A stretch of 11,164 nt of DNA, taken from positions 921 to 12,084 of the forward strand of contig DHEF01000038.1 of NCBI GenBank assembly GCA_002399735.1. The letters run 5' to 3'. Position 1 is the stretch's first letter; each line of letters opens with the position of its first letter. The DNA comes from Chitinophagaceae bacterium UBA4857. GTDB taxonomy: Bacteria > Bacteroidota > Bacteroidia > Chitinophagales > Chitinophagaceae. Positions 1 to 7,901 of this stretch are shown in pieces. The notes below the pieces were generated by a model that ran no database searches, was not told where the DNA came from, and worked only from the letters and a program-made list of their open reading frames with translations. Made by a program: the position numbers and the translations under genes.

Positions 1-435
<435 letters not shown>

Positions 436-584
436 AATTTTTTATTATTTCTTTGTTTTAACATTTTCCCAATATGATCTTATTTAAGTGGTAAGTAATA
501 AGTGTAGAGTAATAAGCTGTTCATCTGTTTGAAAGTAAGCTGTGCTTAAAACTTATAATTAAAGACTTACAACTTATAACCTTT

Positions 585-697
585 TTATGGTGGTTATTCC
601 AAGGGTGTTCACCTCTTCCCATACCGAACAGAGAAGTTAAGCCCCTTATGGCCGATGGTACTGCACAGAAATGCGGGAGAGTAGGTAGCTGCCATGA
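585..697 (+). rRNA. 5S ribosomal RNA
   Basis: This is the 5S rRNA of the large ribosomal subunit, co-transcribed with the 23S gene upstream. Conserved 5S blocks are visible: TTCACCTCTTCCCATACCGAACAGAGAAGTTAAGCC (split here as TTCACCTCTTCCCAT then ACCGAACAGAGAAGTTAAG) and GGGAGAGTAGGT. Helix I closes the molecule: ATGGTGG at 587-593 pairs with CTGCCAT at 689-695 (with G-U pairs). Length is about 112 nt, normal for bacteria. Ends are estimated from helix I and may shift by a few bases. Confidence 0.96.
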
Positions 698-707
698 TTA
701 TTGAAAG

Positions 708-738
708 AGTCCTGACTGAAAAGTCGGGACTTTTTTTT
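708..738 (+). terminator. rRNA operon intrinsic terminator
   Basis: AGTCCTGACT (708-717) pairs with AGTCGGGACT (722-731) through a GAAA tetraloop, giving a 10-bp stem with one G-U pair. It is followed by a run of eight T (731-738). It lies 11 nt after the 5S gene, so it ends the rRNA transcript. Confidence 0.93.
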
Positions 739-796
739 GTATATACCTCAAAGGCGGAAAGCGGAAAGCTGAACGCTTAAAGCAAGCACTTAATAT

Positions 797-888
797 ACCG
801 GAGTTACCTCCGGTTTTGTTGTTTATAGACTTATCTGTAGTACTCCGGCATACATAACAATACTACACTCCTGCGATAAACAAAACAA
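797..888 (+). other. Hairpin-rich stretch, possible structured RNA or attenuator-like leader
   Basis: ACCGGAG (797-803) pairs with CTCCGGT (808-814) around a TTAC loop and runs into TTTT, so it looks like a small terminator. The same 5' arm, CCGGAGT (798-804), is also complementary to ACTCCGG at 842-848, an alternative pairing. Further inverted pairs are TTGTTTAT (819-826) with ATAAACAA (876-883), or GTTTTGTT (813-820) with AACAAAAC (879-886), and TGTAGTA (836-842) with TACTACA (861-867). The pairings are seen; any function is inference. No known RNA family was recognised. It could be a degenerate palindromic repeat rather than a regulator. Confidence 0.3.
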
Positions 889-1084
889 CGTATGACCAAT
901 GGCGAATAGAAGTACTGCAGTACAAGAGATAGTCTTTAATTCATTTCCACTGGAAATAAATTAAATCCCGATCCTATCGGATCGCAAGGGACGATGATAC
1001 TAGCAAGACTGATGATGACATAATAAATATAACCAGCATGCAAAGGTTTGCTAAACAATAACAAGGCCTTAACTAGTGCCTTAT

Positions 1085-1092
1085 TATATTTG
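1085..1092 (+). promoter_or_regulatory. Candidate Bacteroidota -7 element (TATATTTG)
   Basis: TATATTTG fits the Bacteroidota sigma factor -7 consensus TAnnTTTG exactly and lies 27 nt before the ATG at 1120. That would give a short untranslated leader of about 20 nt. No convincing -33 TTG is found 17-23 nt upstream; the nearest TTTG ends at 1050, which is too far. An 8-mer with five fixed A/T/G positions can occur by chance in AT-rich DNA, so support is moderate to weak. If real, it rules out the upstream TTG start at 1048. Confidence 0.33.
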
Positions 1093-1119
1093 GTTAACAA
1101 ATTCAAGCCAACCAAACGA

Positions 1120-4017
1120 ATGCATATTGTAAACGTATTAACTGCTAAGCGTAGTAGAATATCTGTTGCCAGCTTTTTTTTTATATGGACAGCATTTTTG
1201 CTGTTATTTTTTTCTCAGGATGTAAAGGGGCAAACATTACGGGCTGATTCATCCGATTTGTATGGATCGATCAAGGGAATTGTTTATGACTCTGCTTATA
1301 ACTTTGCCCTGAATAGCTCGAGTATAGCTTTATACAAAACTGCCGATTCGAGTTTATTAAACTACACTTTACCTAATAATTTTGGTGAATTTTCGCTAAA
1401 ACCTTTACCGTTTAATACCAATTTGCAATTGGTGATTAGCCATGTAGGTTATAAAAGTCTGGTGAAGAAAATTACTATAGAAAATCATAATCGTGATATA
1501 GACCTGGGTAAGATTTTTCTGAACAGAAAAGATGAAAATGATAGCACTACTACAGAAAATGAAGTGATAGTTACGAGTGTGATACCAATGCGGATGAATG
1601 GTGATACATTGGAATTTAATGCAGATGCATTCAGGATGGATAAAAATGCAACTGCAGAAGATTTGATGCGCCGATTACCAGGGTTTACCATATGGGGAGA
1701 TGGTGAAATGACTTTTAATGGGAAACCGATTAGTTCGTTATTGGTAAATGGAAAAGCTTTTATTGGCGGATCGGCAGATGTGGCTGCACAAAATATTTCG
1801 AAGGATGCAGTGCAGAAAATTCAGGTGTACCAACAAGCAAATGAAAAAAATCCGTTAGACTCTACCATGCACGCTAATATTAAATTGAAGGAGGATAAAC
1901 AGACGGGTAATTTTGGAAAATTATCGGCCGGATATGGGAGTAGAAAAGCATATGCGTTAGATGGAATGATGGGGTGGTATGGCCCTAAATTGCAAATAAG
2001 CGCTGTAGCTGCTACCAATAATGTAAATAAAGTTAGCAGAGATATTAATCAGCTGATCAGACAATCCAGTTATAAAGGAACAGGAGCCAGTATAGATTAT
2101 CAACCTGACTTCAGAGCGGCAGGGGTTAATAAACCAATAGCCGGCGGCGTTAATTTTCAGTATGATTATATTAAGGATCCTACCTATTACAAAAGTAAAA
2201 CTTTACGAGGAAGTTATTTTTTAAGCAGGGACAATATTTTTACGGATAGGAACACCACTACTAATACGTTAGTAGGAAAGGATAGTTTTTTACTACTAGA
2301 GAATATTGCTACGAATAGAAATATACAAACCAATCAAAATCTGGAAGCCGTATATGAAAACAGAAATGATAAGATGCAGTTTACTTTACGTGCAAACGGA
2401 TTTTTGAATGAATCAGATCAGCGCAATGAATCTGAACAATTGCAGGAAAACTCATGGTTGGGTGTAATTGGTTCCAGTAGTTCTTTATCATCTTCGGCAC
2501 GACTGACAAAAGGGTTTACGGTGGCAAGTAGTTACAGGAAGAATGAACGCAGGAGAAAATCTTTTGTAAGAGTGTCTGATGCATTTAATATTGATTACAA
2601 CTTTAGTTTGCGTGATGTAAATGGACGTAGTGAAAACAAAACGGATTATATTTCTTTTATTAATCCGGCTGAAAACAGAATGTTTAACCGTTTGTTTACA
2701 AAAGCCAATAGCCAATCGATTAGTAACAAAATAACACTGGAATATCCAAATTTAAAGAAGTTGATATTTGGAAAAATGCATTTGTGGGATATAGGCATTG
2801 CATTTAATACAGAGATAGGGTTAGATAAAAATAAAACGGATGATCGTGTAGCAGATTTTGATGCCTTTAGCAGTAAGTATGTACAAAACAACTATCTAAC
2901 TAATAATACCCATGCTGATATAATTAATATAAAGCCCGGGTTAAAGTTTTCGAAAAGTTTTTATAAACATTTAACGAATCGTTATTTTAAAGGTTGGGTT
3001 TTTAATTTAAATGTAGTTTCGCAGTACTACCAAATGGAACATAAGGCCACACAATCCGTCCAGAATTTTAATTACAGTTACCACAAGTTTATTCCTGATT
3101 TTATAATATCAAGGTTTAATAACCAATATGGAGCGTATGATGTAAATTACAATTTAAATTATAATACTTCTGTTCAGTACCCCACTGTTATGCAAATTGC
3201 CCCTTTGATTGATAGTACCAATATCTGGTTTTTACCAAAAGGTAATGCGGATATTAACCCCCAATATAATAGAAACTTAAATTTTCATTTTAGCTACACA
3301 TCACGCAAACCCAAAAATCCGGCAAGTGTCAGGTTGAATATTGGTTATAGAAATGCAACTGATTTCTTTGCGGATAGTAGTTATTTTGATGAAAATGGTG
3401 TTAGAAGTAGTTATGTTGTTAATACCAGCGGGTATAATTCAGTGAATGGAAGTATTGATGTTAGAAAATCATTACAAGTTAAAAAGCATACTTACCAATT
3501 TGGTTTAATGACAAATGCTTCATCCGGAAATATTCCACAATACATTACAGCCCTTTTAAGAACATCAAGAAATTTTAATGGTAGTGGAAATATAAATCTG
3601 GTGTATAGTTTTAAAGATTTACTTTCTTTTAGAGCAGAACAAGGCTATAATTATTCTCAAAATAAACAAGCGGCTACTAATAACAATACATTTATTTCGC
3701 GGGTAATACATACCATGGTTAGCGGAAGTTTACAGCTACCCAAAAATCTTACCTGGAGTTCCAATATTAGTTATAACCGTAGCAGTATTAATAGTACCAA
3801 GCCTGTTAATTTTACTATTTGGAACGCAAGCTTAACTTATAGGTTTTTGAAAACTAATAGTGGCGAAATTAAATTTTCGGCACTGGACTTACTCAAGCAA
3901 AACAAGAGTATTATTAATACTGGTAATGCAGTTAGCCAAACTTTTGGCTACCAGAATACACTGCAAAATTATTACATGATTACATTTTCTTATTTCCCCA
4001 GAAAATTTGGTAGATAA
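1120..4017 (+). CDS. Outer membrane beta-barrel protein with carboxypeptidase-regulatory-like N-terminal domain (TonB-receptor-like)
   Basis: A predicted 965-residue outer-membrane barrel of the Bacteroidota PF14905-like type. The signal peptide has a basic n-region (AKRSR, about 9-14) and a hydrophobic core (SFFFIWTAFLLLFF), with cleavage near residue 38. A carboxypeptidase-regulatory-like beta-sandwich covers about 47-125 (GSIKGIVYDSA; NNFGEFSLKPLP; VISHVGYKS). A plug-like region follows at about 146-246 (NEVIVTS; ATAEDLMRRLPGFTI; LLVNGKAFIGG). The remainder is rich in aromatic/Asn beta-strands and ends in the strand YYMITFSYFPRKFGR, as barrels do. The family includes TonB-dependent receptors, but no clear TonB box is seen, so transport is unproven. 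The ATG at 1120 is preferred over the in-frame TTG at 1048: it puts the signal peptide at the N-terminus and leaves the -7 element outside the gene. The propeller gene follows after 34 nt. The substrate cannot be told from sequence. Confidence 0.86.
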   Translation: MHIVNVLTAKRSRISVASFFFIWTAFLLLFFSQDVKGQTLRADSSDLYGSIKGIVYDSAYNFALNSSSIALYKTADSSLLNYTLPNNFGEFSLKPLPFNTNLQLVISHVGYKSLVKKITIENHNRDIDLGKIFLNRKDENDSTTTENEVIVTSVIPMRMNGDTLEFNADAFRMDKNATAEDLMRRLPGFTIWGDGEMTFNGKPISSLLVNGKAFIGGSADVAAQNISKDAVQKIQVYQQANEKNPLDSTMHANIKLKEDKQTGNFGKLSAGYGSRKAYALDGMMGWYGPKLQISAVAATNNVNKVSRDINQLIRQSSYKGTGASIDYQPDFRAAGVNKPIAGGVNFQYDYIKDPTYYKSKTLRGSYFLSRDNIFTDRNTTTNTLVGKDSFLLLENIATNRNIQTNQNLEAVYENRNDKMQFTLRANGFLNESDQRNESEQLQENSWLGVIGSSSSLSSSARLTKGFTVASSYRKNERRRKSFVRVSDAFNIDYNFSLRDVNGRSENKTDYISFINPAENRMFNRLFTKANSQSISNKITLEYPNLKKLIFGKMHLWDIGIAFNTEIGLDKNKTDDRVADFDAFSSKYVQNNYLTNNTHADIINIKPGLKFSKSFYKHLTNRYFKGWVFNLNVVSQYYQMEHKATQSVQNFNYSYHKFIPDFIISRFNNQYGAYDVNYNLNYNTSVQYPTVMQIAPLIDSTNIWFLPKGNADINPQYNRNLNFHFSYTSRKPKNPASVRLNIGYRNATDFFADSSYFDENGVRSSYVVNTSGYNSVNGSIDVRKSLQVKKHTYQFGLMTNASSGNIPQYITALLRTSRNFNGSGNINLVYSFKDLLSFRAEQGYNYSQNKQAATNNNTFISRVIHTMVSGSLQLPKNLTWSSNISYNRSSINSTKPVNFTIWNASLTYRFLKTNSGEIKFSALDLLKQNKSIINTGNAVSQTFGYQNTLQNYYMITFSYFPRKFGR

Positions 4018-4051
4018 TATTGATACATTAATAGGAGCAAAAAGATACATT

Positions 4052-5311
4052 ATGAAACTTGTTTTATTCATTGCTATTACTTTATTTACCTCATATATTA
4101 CACAGGCACAGAGTGTGCGTAAGCTGCGTATTGATCCTGCCAATGCACATGGCGGAAATGTATCTGATTTTTTTTCCAATGTTGAGTATATTCCTTTAGA
4201 GACGACAAAGGAAAGTTTGTTTGGCGATGTGGGCCAGTTAACCATTACTGACAGTAGTTTTGTAATTGTAGATTATGATACTCACGCTGTATTGTTTTTC
4301 ACCTTAACAGGTAAGTATTTAAGAAAAGTTAAAACAACTGAAAATGAATATGCACATGTGGAATATCAAAAAAATGGAGTAGGTGTTAAGATTACTGTGT
4401 ACAATTATCAGAAACAAAGTAGTGTGTCAAAGTATTATTCCATTATGGGTAAGTTAATGCCGGGAGTGGAAAAGATAAAAGATGCTACCGAAGGCGGACG
4501 TATATTGTTAGAAGAGGACTATTTTATACAAGCAAGAGGATGTTATTATAACATTGATGATAAGCCAAAAGATAGCGTTTATCATTTACTGGAGGTCTAT
4601 AAAAGCGATTCGCTTTATAAATCTTTTCTACCTTACAATCAATTAACTAATCCAACCTTATGCGGCTTATTTGGCGGAGGGATTAATTTAAACAATAGTC
4701 CGGAAAATGGCAGTATGTATGTGGCAACACCACTTGACTTTTTTTTATACAAAGTAAATCGTGATACCATTGAGAAGCTGTATCAGTTTGTATTTCCACT
4801 TAACCGTAATTTAGATAAATGGATTGCTGAAACTAAGGATAATAAGATAATTGATAGTTTAAGGAAAGACAATAGATGGAGGAAGGAAAGTGTAATTAGT
4901 GGTATCAGTAATATTTATATGAAGAAAGATATATTGATGTTTAAAATTGACGCAACGAATTATACATGGAGTAGTGGATCCGATGCAAAATATCAGTATA
5001 ATTTTATTTACAATATTGCAAGTGGCAGGTTAGCCTCATTAGAGCGAATGTTGCCCGATAGTACAAATGGATATTTACCCATCATGCAAGGTTTTAGAAA
5101 TGCCATTTCAGGCCTTACCTATGAAAAAGGACACTTTTATTCAAATGTATCCTCACTAAGTATGTTTACTGTTAAAGATGCAACCAAAGATCGTAATCCT
5201 GTTTATACACCGGTGCTGCAAGAATACTATAAAAAAGAAAGCAGAAAGTCTAATCCTGTAATTGTGAAATTAAAACTAAAAGGCGACGAAGAAACCAAAA
5301 AGGCATTTTAG
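4052..5311 (+). CDS. Exported 6-bladed beta-propeller protein
   Basis: A predicted 419-residue exported protein of the Bacteroidota 6-bladed beta-propeller family (DUF4934/BF3164-like). The first 20 residues (MKLVLFIAITLFTSYITQAQ) form a type I signal peptide with no lipobox Cys, so it is probably periplasmic. The family hallmark is the first-blade sequence NVEYIPLETTKESLFGDV (43-60), followed by VIVDYDTHAVLFFTLTGKYLRKV (71-93), the 'it is stored / displayed as X, carried along with Y' repeat unit of these propellers. Later blades are divergent. Start choice: the frame is open from 4007, inside the preceding gene, but the Met at 4052 places the signal peptide at the very N-terminus. AGGAG at 4033-4037 is a possible, rather distant ribosome-binding site. 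The 34-nt gap to the barrel gene suggests one transcript, and propellers of this type often accompany outer-membrane receptors. The exact role and ligand are unknown. Confidence 0.82.
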   Translation: MKLVLFIAITLFTSYITQAQSVRKLRIDPANAHGGNVSDFFSNVEYIPLETTKESLFGDVGQLTITDSSFVIVDYDTHAVLFFTLTGKYLRKVKTTENEYAHVEYQKNGVGVKITVYNYQKQSSVSKYYSIMGKLMPGVEKIKDATEGGRILLEEDYFIQARGCYYNIDDKPKDSVYHLLEVYKSDSLYKSFLPYNQLTNPTLCGLFGGGINLNNSPENGSMYVATPLDFFLYKVNRDTIEKLYQFVFPLNRNLDKWIAETKDNKIIDSLRKDNRWRKESVISGISNIYMKKDILMFKIDATNYTWSSGSDAKYQYNFIYNIASGRLASLERMLPDSTNGYLPIMQGFRNAISGLTYEKGHFYSNVSSLSMFTVKDATKDRNPVYTPVLQEYYKKESRKSNPVIVKLKLKGDEETKKAF

Positions 5312-5330
5312 TTATTTTGATTTTTTATTT

Positions 5331-5455
5331 GGGCGTTACCCTGCGGGTCGGGCTTTCCGCTACAAGTCCTCGTACCGTGTAACATAAACTACGGCTCGTA
5401 CCTCGCCTTCTTTGTTAACACGGTACTCCGGGCTTTTCGCTGCAATCCCTAACGC
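5331..5455. repeat. Palindromic intergenic repeat element (candidate dispersed Bacteroidota repeat)
   Basis: A GC-richer block in AT-rich surroundings between two convergent genes. Its outer ends are inverted: GCGTTA (5333-5338) and TAACGC (5450-5455). Two related 21-mers in direct orientation, beginning CGGGCTTTCCGCT (5349) and CGGGCTTTTCGCT (5429), match at 17 of 21 positions. Between them GTACCGTGTAAC (5372-5383) is inverted against GTTAACACGGTAC (5414-5426), 12 bp with one bulged base. From memory, 'GGGCGTTACCC...GGGCTTTCCGCTACAAGTCC...CCCTAACGC' blocks recur between genes in many Bacteroidota genomes; copy number here could not be checked. It has no coding capacity. Placed between convergent stops, it may also help end transcription from both sides. 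Confidence 0.6.
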
Positions 5456-5545
5456 AAGACATACCAGTCAAACGAAAACACGATACTTAATCATATAAAA
5501 ATGTTTAGCATATTGCTACCCGTTTTTACTTTCTCATGCATAATA

Positions 5546-6079
5546 TTAAAATGCAATCGTAGCATTAACAATTTGCTCTTCTCCTTTCTGATTAAATAAT
5601 TGAATGTTTTTCAATAGCAGGGTTCTGTTTTTTACCGCAATGCTGCCGGTTGATGTTGAACTGCCTGTGTATTCAGTTGCACCAAGTTCTTCGTTATTGC
5701 CATTAAGACTAATGGCTACTAGTCCGGGTTCAGCTTCCGTCATGGGAAGCATAGCCTTGTGATACAATTTAAATCCATTCATTTCAAGTGCATCTTTTTC
5801 TGTAATAAAAGTTGTTTGCAGCAATGTAAATTTTCCATTGTCGGCATCTTGTTGGCATAATACAGAAAAGTTACCTTTTTCTTTACTACCAAAATATTGA
5901 GTAGTAACAACACCTTTGTATTGGGTTTGATTAGCTGTAAATGTTCCTGTCTTTCCATCCGTATTATCAATTTGTAAACTGTTTTCGGGTGCAGATTCTG
6001 TTGTTTTGTTATCAGCATTATTATTACAGCTTACAATTAAAAGCAAAAAAACGAGAAATGATAAAAGTTGTTTTTTCAT
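5546..6079 (-). CDS. Putative lipoprotein of unknown function
   Basis: A 177-residue predicted lipoprotein, last gene of the four-gene operon. A short hydrophobic signal peptide ends in the lipobox LIVSC, so Cys18 should be lipidated. An Asn/Ser/Thr/Glu-rich linker (19-45) follows, as is usual for a tether. The rest is a small domain with alternating hydrophobic strands (GTFTANQTQYKGVVTTQYFG; GLVAISLNG; TGSIAVKNRTLLLKNIQLF), suggesting a compact beta fold. I do not recognise the family. One further Cys is at 75. The residues after Cys18 (NNNADN) lack the acidic run linked to surface export in some Bacteroidota, so the leaflet and membrane are uncertain. It starts 33 nt after the stop of the membrane-anchored protein gene. 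The layout (lipobox, linker, beta domain ending in an all-hydrophobic strand) loosely resembles the first lipoprotein of the operon, but no clear homology is visible. Confidence 0.8.
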   Translation of the reverse strand: MKKQLLSFLVFLLLIVSCNNNADNKTTESAPENSLQIDNTDGKTGTFTANQTQYKGVVTTQYFGSKEKGNFSVLCQQDADNGKFTLLQTTFITEKDALEMNGFKLYHKAMLPMTEAEPGLVAISLNGNNEELGATEYTGSSTSTGSIAVKNRTLLLKNIQLFNQKGEEQIVNATIAF

Positions 6080-6112
6080 TGTATAAGGTTTAATGTTTAA
6101 AGGGTATTTTTA

Positions 6113-6541
6113 CTAATGAACAATTATTTTCCAACTAGCCGCTGAATCAATCCAGGCATCCATAACAAATTCTTGCGTTCCTTTTTCATCTGTAAGGCTA
6201 ATACTGGCCGAGGCTGGCGCTACTGTACCCATGTTAATGGCTTTCACACCAAGTATATATTCTCCGGTGGTTAGCTTACCCAATGGAAGAAGATAAGGTT
6301 CATACAATATTGCTACGGCATCAGCAATGAGTTTACCATTCAGATATACTGCAACCGTATCCCCATCTTCGGTATTATTATCCCATATTTTCATACCGAC
6401 ATCCCCTGCTTGTAAGGTGGTTTGTCCTTGCAGTATAAAAACAGTAGGGTTGGGTTGTTGGTTTTTACGAAAGTATAACAGCAGTATTGTTGCCATTATC
6501 AGTAAAAGCAATAGCAAGAATATGTTTCTTTTTCTTTGCAT
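6113..6541 (-). CDS. Small membrane-anchored protein of unknown function
   Basis: A 142-residue protein with a basic start (MQRKR), one strongly hydrophobic segment (about 7-24) and then FRK. This fits an uncleaved signal anchor with the C-terminal domain outside the cytoplasm. The soluble part holds WDNNTEDGDTVAVYLNGKLI (53-72). Its acidic/Asn loop leading into 'GDTVxVYLNGK' resembles a motif I know from small exported Bacteroidota beta-sandwich domains; calcium binding by the D-N-E-D-G-D cluster is possible but unproven. A later segment, TTGEYILGVKAINMGTVAPA, also looks like beta-sandwich strands. There is no Cys. The ATG lies only 3 nt after the stop of the HMA-like gene, so translation is probably coupled. 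No named family can be assigned with confidence. Confidence 0.78.
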   Translation of the reverse strand: MQRKRNIFLLLLLLIMATILLLYFRKNQQPNPTVFILQGQTTLQAGDVGMKIWDNNTEDGDTVAVYLNGKLIADAVAILYEPYLLPLGKLTTGEYILGVKAINMGTVAPASASISLTDEKGTQEFVMDAWIDSAASWKIIVH

Positions 6542-6544
6542 GGC

Positions 6545-7222
6545 TTAACTTCTTTTTTTGCATGGATTAAGACCAGCTTTGGTCGTTTTCTTTCCGTCGG
6601 CGTCAAAGCCGTTGTTTAGTATGGTTTCAATAATCTCAGTGTAAGGAGTACCGTCGCTACTGTATTTTAATGCTAACTTTCCGGTTCTTATATCAACCTT
6701 AACATCAAAAACGCCTTCAAGCGATTTTAAAGCGGTTACTATTGTTTGTTTACCGGTTTCACAATTCACCGTCGTTTTAATGATGGTATAACCTTCTTCC
6801 TCTTTAATGTCCTCCGGTTTAGCTTCTTCTTTTTTTATTATTGGTGTTTCCTTTTTCTTAAAAAAGTATTCCTGCCACAATCCGTCACTGGTATATACTT
6901 TTAACCAGTAAGCATGGTAGTCTTTAAAGGCCGGTGAATTAAGATTAAACTGGTAATTATTTACCGGTGTTTTAAAAGGGTAGATATGGTCAGTACCTTT
7001 TCGTATGGCGAGTTGTTCCGGTGTGTAGGTACTTAGTATGGCTTTTACAATTGGCGCATCGGTTGACCATTTTAAGACCATTGTTTTATCATCAATGGAT
7101 GCGGTTAATTTATACTTTGCATTAAAGTCGGCTTCTTGGCCAGCACCAGATATATATTGTTGTGCGGTAGAATAATTACAAAAGGCTAATAAAAATAGTA
7201 TGACTAAAATATGCTGTTTCAT
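6545..7222 (-). CDS. Exported protein with degenerate heavy-metal-associated (HMA-like) C-terminal domain
   Basis: A 225-residue exported protein. The signal peptide ends near STAQ (about residue 21); the Cys15 before it has Phe at -1 and so is not a lipobox. Residues about 30-121 form an uncharacterised beta-rich domain (KYKLTASIDDKTMVLKWST; YHAYWLKVYTSDGLWQEYFF). A charged Lys/Glu linker (about 122-143) leads to an HMA-like ferredoxin fold at about 145-208: TIIKTTVNCETGKQTIVTAL, then LEGVFDVKVDIRTGKLALKY and IIETILNNGFDAD. HMA domains bind soft metals through CxxC at the first loop; here the loop reads C154-E-T-G157, so the second Cys is Gly. Metal binding is therefore doubtful, and the domain may act in protein contact instead. 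One more Cys (221) lies near the C-terminus. Codons read clearly (TGT GAA ACC GGT), so this is not a frame artefact. It follows the first lipoprotein after 29 nt. Confidence 0.8.
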   Translation of the reverse strand: MKQHILVILFLLAFCNYSTAQQYISGAGQEADFNAKYKLTASIDDKTMVLKWSTDAPIVKAILSTYTPEQLAIRKGTDHIYPFKTPVNNYQFNLNSPAFKDYHAYWLKVYTSDGLWQEYFFKKKETPIIKKEEAKPEDIKEEEGYTIIKTTVNCETGKQTIVTALKSLEGVFDVKVDIRTGKLALKYSSDGTPYTEIIETILNNGFDADGKKTTKAGLNPCKKRS

Positions 7223-7251
7223 TGGTAGGGGGAGTTTAGAAGAGTAGTTGT

Positions 7252-7845
7252 TTAAAATTTTGCGCCTTGAAACAGGTGTTTTATTTTAAACTTTCCCGTG
7301 ATTTTATAAGGCTTATTGGCAGGATCATTTCCTGATATGAGACTAACATTAATGGTACCGGTAATAATGTGTCCCTCTTCGCCCAGTTTTTCACTTGCTG
7401 TAATTACAATGGCATCAGGAGTTGGTGCCTGTTTGGGATTTGCCATAAAGTCGTAGCTATTGAATGTATTGCCTTTTGTTGGATAATCCTGTAAAGAAAC
7501 GCTACCCTGCGAAATGCTATTGCCGGCTTCAGGTGATCCGGAAGCTGTGCTGGATGGTTTTGACATATCATGCGGAATAGTTAGTACAAGCTGTGGCGAA
7601 CCCTCTGTACCTGCATATATTTTAAATTCAGATTTTCCCTGATAACTATTATAACTGGTTAATATATCATCTGTACTTACTCGAAAGGGTTTGCCGTCAA
7701 TGGCATATTCAAAATAGTAATCCTCTTTTGGGTAACTAGGTTTTTCTGTTTCATCCGTTTTTGTTGTGGCTTCGGAGCTGGCGTTGCCACAGGATGCTAA
7801 TAAAATAATAATTGCGCAAACCGGGACGAAGAAAATAAATTTCAT
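7252..7845 (-). CDS. Putative lipoprotein of unknown function, first gene of operon
   Basis: A 197-residue predicted lipoprotein. The signal peptide ends in LLASC, so Cys19 is the expected lipidation site, followed by a Ser/Thr/Glu/Lys linker (20-42). The mature part begins with YYFEYAIDGKPFRV (43-56), an opening common in small Bacteroidota lipoproteins that carry an 'IDGK' strand. It ends with ITGTINVSL (161-169) and KITGKFKIKHLF (181-192), two matching 'ITG' strands typical of a beta-sandwich. A Ser/Gly/Pro-rich loop lies at about 94-115. No enzyme motif is seen and the function is unknown. It is the first gene of the four-gene operon, directly downstream of a good promoter and a LytTR-type repeat pair, so it is the likely primary target of the adjacent two-component system. 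The start is supported by the signal peptide and a ~50-nt leader. Confidence 0.8.
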   Translation of the reverse strand: MKFIFFVPVCAIIILLASCGNASSEATTKTDETEKPSYPKEDYYFEYAIDGKPFRVSTDDILTSYNSYQGKSEFKIYAGTEGSPQLVLTIPHDMSKPSSTASGSPEAGNSISQGSVSLQDYPTKGNTFNSYDFMANPKQAPTPDAIVITASEKLGEEGHIITGTINVSLISGNDPANKPYKITGKFKIKHLFQGAKF

Positions 7846-7901
7846 GTTGTATAGTTTTAATACGTAATCGGATGAAATATTGTTTAGGATTAAGTACAGC
7901 T

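Larger units (their letters stand above)
739..1119. other. Non-coding region between rRNA operon and outer-membrane protein gene
   Basis: About 380 bases with no credible gene. It holds a hairpin-rich stretch (797-888), a perfect 12-bp palindrome GTACTGCAGTAC (912-923) and a small hairpin CGATCC/GGATCG (969-984). A candidate -7 promoter element lies at 1085-1092. A seven-codon ATG reading frame at 1038 is too short to argue for. A TTG codon at 1048 opens the frame of the next gene but is judged not to be its start. Confidence 0.7.

Noticed and set aside
436..584. Possible tRNA in the 23S-5S spacer
   Set aside because: The spacer is AT-rich with no cloverleaf, T-loop or acceptor pairing.
912..923. 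Perfect 12-bp palindrome GTACTGCAGTAC as an operator
   Set aside because: It is about 200 nt from the gene start, has no known matching regulator, and a single palindrome of this length is weak evidence.
3889..4245. 118-codon minus-strand frame spanning the barrel/propeller junction
   Set aside because: It is antisense to two well supported genes, with no start signal or recognisable domain.
7157..7222. Possible lipobox at Cys15 of the HMA-like protein
   Set aside because: The residues before it are LAF; Phe at -1 is not accepted by lipoprotein signal peptidase, and a normal signal peptidase I site (STAQ) follows.
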